NCBI GenBank assembly: GCA_016235825.1
Contig: JACRIL010000091.1
Span: 1 to 49,998 of the forward strand
Direction of reading: 5' to 3'
DNA: 49,998 bases
DNA from: Planctomycetota bacterium
GTDB lineage: Bacteria; Planctomycetota; Phycisphaerae; SM23-33
Of the stretch, positions 49,201-49,998 are shown piece after piece. A program made the translations under genes and the position numbers. Each line of letters opens with the position of its first letter. The first letter of the stretch is position 1. The notes under the pieces were generated by a model. That model saw only the letters and a list, made by a program, of their open reading frames with translations. It was not told the origin of the DNA and made no database searches.

Positions 49201-49599
49201 GTCATGGGCGGAAATCTGGTCGAAACCGTTCACACCGGGGCGAACCCGATCTTCCAGGGCGCCGGCAAAACCGAAGACTGGAGGTCGGATAAGACACTGG
49301 ACAATTTCAGCGGCAGTTGCATCTGGAGCTACGCCTTCAGCGACGGCAAGAAACGCGGCCTGATCCTGGTGAATCTGGACCTGAAAGAAAGCCTGCCTGT
49401 GGAGTTGAAGTTCCAGGGCAAGCCCAAAGGTGCGATGAAGTGCTGGACCATGACGGCCGACAATCCCGCCGCGAGCAACGAGTTTGAAAATGAAAAACCG
49501 CAGGTAAGCATTGCTGAATCGCAGGTGCAGCTTGAAAGCGGCGGCAAGCTGTCGCTGCCCCCATGCTCGATGCAGGCCTTCGCGTGGGAGGTCGAGTGA
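46297..49599 (+). CDS. ECF sigma factor fused through a membrane anchor to a GH51-like glycosidase region
   Basis: A single 1100-aa frame. Residues about 11-85 are sigma region 2 (HEAFAEIVRRHGALVLGVCR, DAEDAAQAVFLAFFRKA) and about 130-182 region 4 (LPEKYRLPIILHHLEGRSQE, VGTVASLLTRGRQILRDRL). An Ala-rich stretch and one transmembrane helix (about 247-268) follow, then a Pro-rich linker (about 275-325), a beta-rich region (325-600) and a TIM-barrel region (about 600-935). The barrel carries E749 in VEFGNEAWND (acid/base) and E873 in SIYEFNFHTT (nucleophile), 124 residues apart as in GH51 arabinofuranosidases. The C-terminal beta domain ends LSLPPCSMQAFAWEVE. SD AGGAG precedes ATG 46297. A second good SD-ATG (AAAGGAG then ATG 47023) lies just before the membrane helix. 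Confidence 0.85.
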   Translation: MANVNLTTASDGELLCDFIGQRRHEAFAEIVRRHGALVLGVCRSVLGNVPDAEDAAQAVFLAFFRKAASLKHHPALAGWLHQVAWYVASHEKRAITTRTRHEQEATAMKWRASQIKNENVPPDLLHEGLSRLPEKYRLPIILHHLEGRSQEEVANVLGKKVGTVASLLTRGRQILRDRLVKTGAVVSAAGLAAVMTTQASAAVPAAFVGSITNMVSAILTTKAAAAGAASAKILALSKGALNMLLIAKVKVAALVTAAVLLVGGTAASTYVAVAAGPGNGTVKPPAAVPSKPAVPPKVVAAPPKTETVAPASPSTPAPSSTDKVTVVEITDKVLVKDTRRLGVNIGDDNVWNGAVLVKKRVQDNFEGTLYRQCHWGPTCDAKGVTSWYNTSPAWDKILLEGTYTVLSGPNKQTSGKLKAITTKEMQGKQLTYFELDKEITEGKDRNMRYGLLVENLEKIRDGQFRPLAKNFGTTTGNQIVIGDTPPGSFGCAALCLKPDNGPAWVGYPTPVQRFIDNNGAWRVEFWAKTKEGAPKFTVSFASFSAPDKPLASQTVELTNQWKKHQLTLKVEGFPEPKDVPKNPGETMGQPGAILLQSDGGQVLLDDVEAWKDEDKNPTVLRDDAIAAIKLYNPSVLRFVQMGGNSLENTLMPPIKAYSFTNMKSAEVGPYVRLVKNPVGLHDFYQLCEYLEIEPWYCVPGTLHLDEAKALMEYLGGPADSKFGKIRAELGHPKPWTETFKQIHVEFGNEAWNDAPGFMCGGFNGPDYWMDLIETGKKSPYYKPNVLFHAGSMAGLPDRTVSVCKDVPNADRVAIAPYMVGTFAKADAETLNSDEKLFRWTFSHALQRSLTEGSSLTSTYKAAKAAGKELSIYEFNFHTTMGDGPEGPRNTIVTSLAGGVNVANTMLLMLKLQGIRIQNLYSLVQYQYKYQDLRSRTEGQVRLWGSLVNMRKGKERYRPTFLGCALANKVMGGNLVETVHTGANPIFQGAGKTEDWRSDKTLDNFSGSCIWSYAFSDGKKRGLILVNLDLKESLPVELKFQGKPKGAMKCWTMTADNPAASNEFENEKPQVSIAESQVQLESGGKLSLPPCSMQAFAWEVE
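47008..47025 (+). promoter_or_regulatory. Internal ribosome binding site and ATG within the sigma/glycosidase gene
   Basis: AAAGGAG at 47008-47014 is 8 nt before ATG 47023-47025 (Met243), in the same frame. Initiation here would give a signal-anchored glycosidase without the sigma domain. The Met is also part of the conserved anchor region of planctomycete ECF proteins, so the site may be incidental. Confidence 0.35.
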
Positions 49600-49783
49600 A
49601 CGGCCAATGAGGGATGATTCGATCTCGCGGGCTGGGATATTACCCGGCCCGCGAGTCGATGATTCAGGCTGACCGGGCGTGTCGTGGGAAGTGCGTAAAT
49701 TTGACAAATATCCGGATTTTCCGGTATGCTGAAAGGATCAATTCGGAAATCGCGGATCTTCTCCATACCTGAAGGAGCCTGGC

Positions 49784-49998
49784 ATGCGATGGAACGGATG
49801 TATTTTCGCTGTTCTTGCGGCCTTGTCGGCGCTCACCTTCAATACGCTGATGAGCTATGCCCAAGCTCCAGGCCGGCCTCCGGCCAATCCGCCACGGGAT
49901 CCGCGGAGCCAGCAGGGTAATACTCCCCGAGAACAGAATTATCCCCCCTTGCCAACCGTCGCCAAATTCACCGACGAGGATGTCGATAAGAAGGCCCA
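49784..49998 (+). CDS. Exported Pro-rich protein, 3' end outside window
   Basis: The frame from ATG 49784 stays open to the window edge (71 codons visible). GAAGGAG lies just upstream. Residues 1-27 are a signal peptide (CIFAVLAALSALTFNTLMSY, cleavage probably after AQA). A Pro/Arg/Gln-rich segment (PGRPPANPPRDPRSQQG) follows, and then TVAKFTDEDVDKK, possibly the start of a folded domain. No family can be assigned from this part. It follows the sigma/glycosidase fusion by 184 bp on the same strand and could belong to its regulon. Confidence 0.6.
   Translation, partial: MRWNGCIFAVLAALSALTFNTLMSYAQAPGRPPANPPRDPRSQQGNTPREQNYPPLPTVAKFTDEDVDKKA

Noticed and set aside
1-49998. CRISPR arrays, tRNA and rRNA genes
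   Set aside because: I saw no regularly spaced repeats and no tRNA- or rRNA-like conserved stretches; a covariance search (tRNAscan, Infernal) could still find something I missed.

Overview
The window is about 50 kb of GC-rich bacterial chromosome. The gene content points to an anaerobic or facultative member of Planctomycetota, most likely class Phycisphaerae. The reasons are: two FGly-type sulfatases, two long PQQ-like beta-propeller proteins (one fused to a methyltransferase-like domain), a DUF4159/prenyltransferase-like protein, a URO-D-like protein, an ECF sigma factor with a huge C-terminal extension, an Asr-type dissimilatory sulfite reductase, and many secreted proteins with Pro/Ala/Ser/Gln-rich tails. 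The taxonomy is inferred from gene content only. No rRNA, tRNA or CRISPR array was recognised.

Layout. 1-5.3 kb: the 3' end of an Amidase_3 cell-wall amidase, two paralogous secreted LTxxQ-motif proteins, a Gfo/Idh/MocA oxidoreductase, and a stand-alone trpF whose catalytic Cys is Glu. 5.3-5.9 kb: a repeat-rich gap. 6-10.4 kb: a LysM-like secreted protein, a ribulose-monophosphate pair (hexulose-6-P synthase fused to an RraA-like domain, plus phosphohexuloisomerase), and a degenerate receiver-GAF protein. 10.7-10.9 kb: a PTS EIIA remnant. 11-16.9 kb: HEAT protein, maf-DUF192 operon, ankyrin protein, MntP exporter and a membrane PQQ-propeller protein, all on the minus strand. 17-18.1 kb: a radical-SAM DNA-repair-type protein. 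18.1-19.8 kb: an unusual cassette region with two 97 % identical 207-bp repeats, each carrying a promoter, ribosome binding site, small ORF and hairpin, placed upstream of small minus-strand genes. 19.9-25 kb: a TMTC-like membrane glycosyltransferase with TPRs, and ileS. 25-31.5 kb: a URO-D-like protein, nagA, a sulfatase, a GH4 remnant, a GNAT and a GH113-like glycosidase. 31.7-32.5 kb: small membrane and possibly frameshifted ORFs. 32.9-36.7 kb: the operon asrA-FNT channel-asrB-asrC with a palindromic operator candidate upstream. 36.9-37.3 kb: an internally deleted insertion sequence with 29-bp terminal inverted repeats. 37.4-43.7 kb: a methyltransferase/PQQ protein, a DUF4159 protein and a sulfatase in one direction. 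44-45.8 kb: rpsA with its terminator. 46.3-49.6 kb: an 1100-aa protein joining an ECF sigma factor, a membrane anchor and a GH51-like catalytic region. The window ends inside a further secreted protein.

How the parts fit: the region looks like a housekeeping backbone (ileS, rpsA, maf, trpF) interspersed with glycan-degradation genes (sulfatases, NagA, GH113-like, GH51-like) and one complete sulfite-to-sulfide module with its own putative hydrosulfide channel. Decayed fragments (EIIA, GH4, transposase) and several repeat families show active turnover of the accessory parts. The most novel candidates are the sigma-factor/glycosidase fusion and the 207-bp promoter-cassette repeats.
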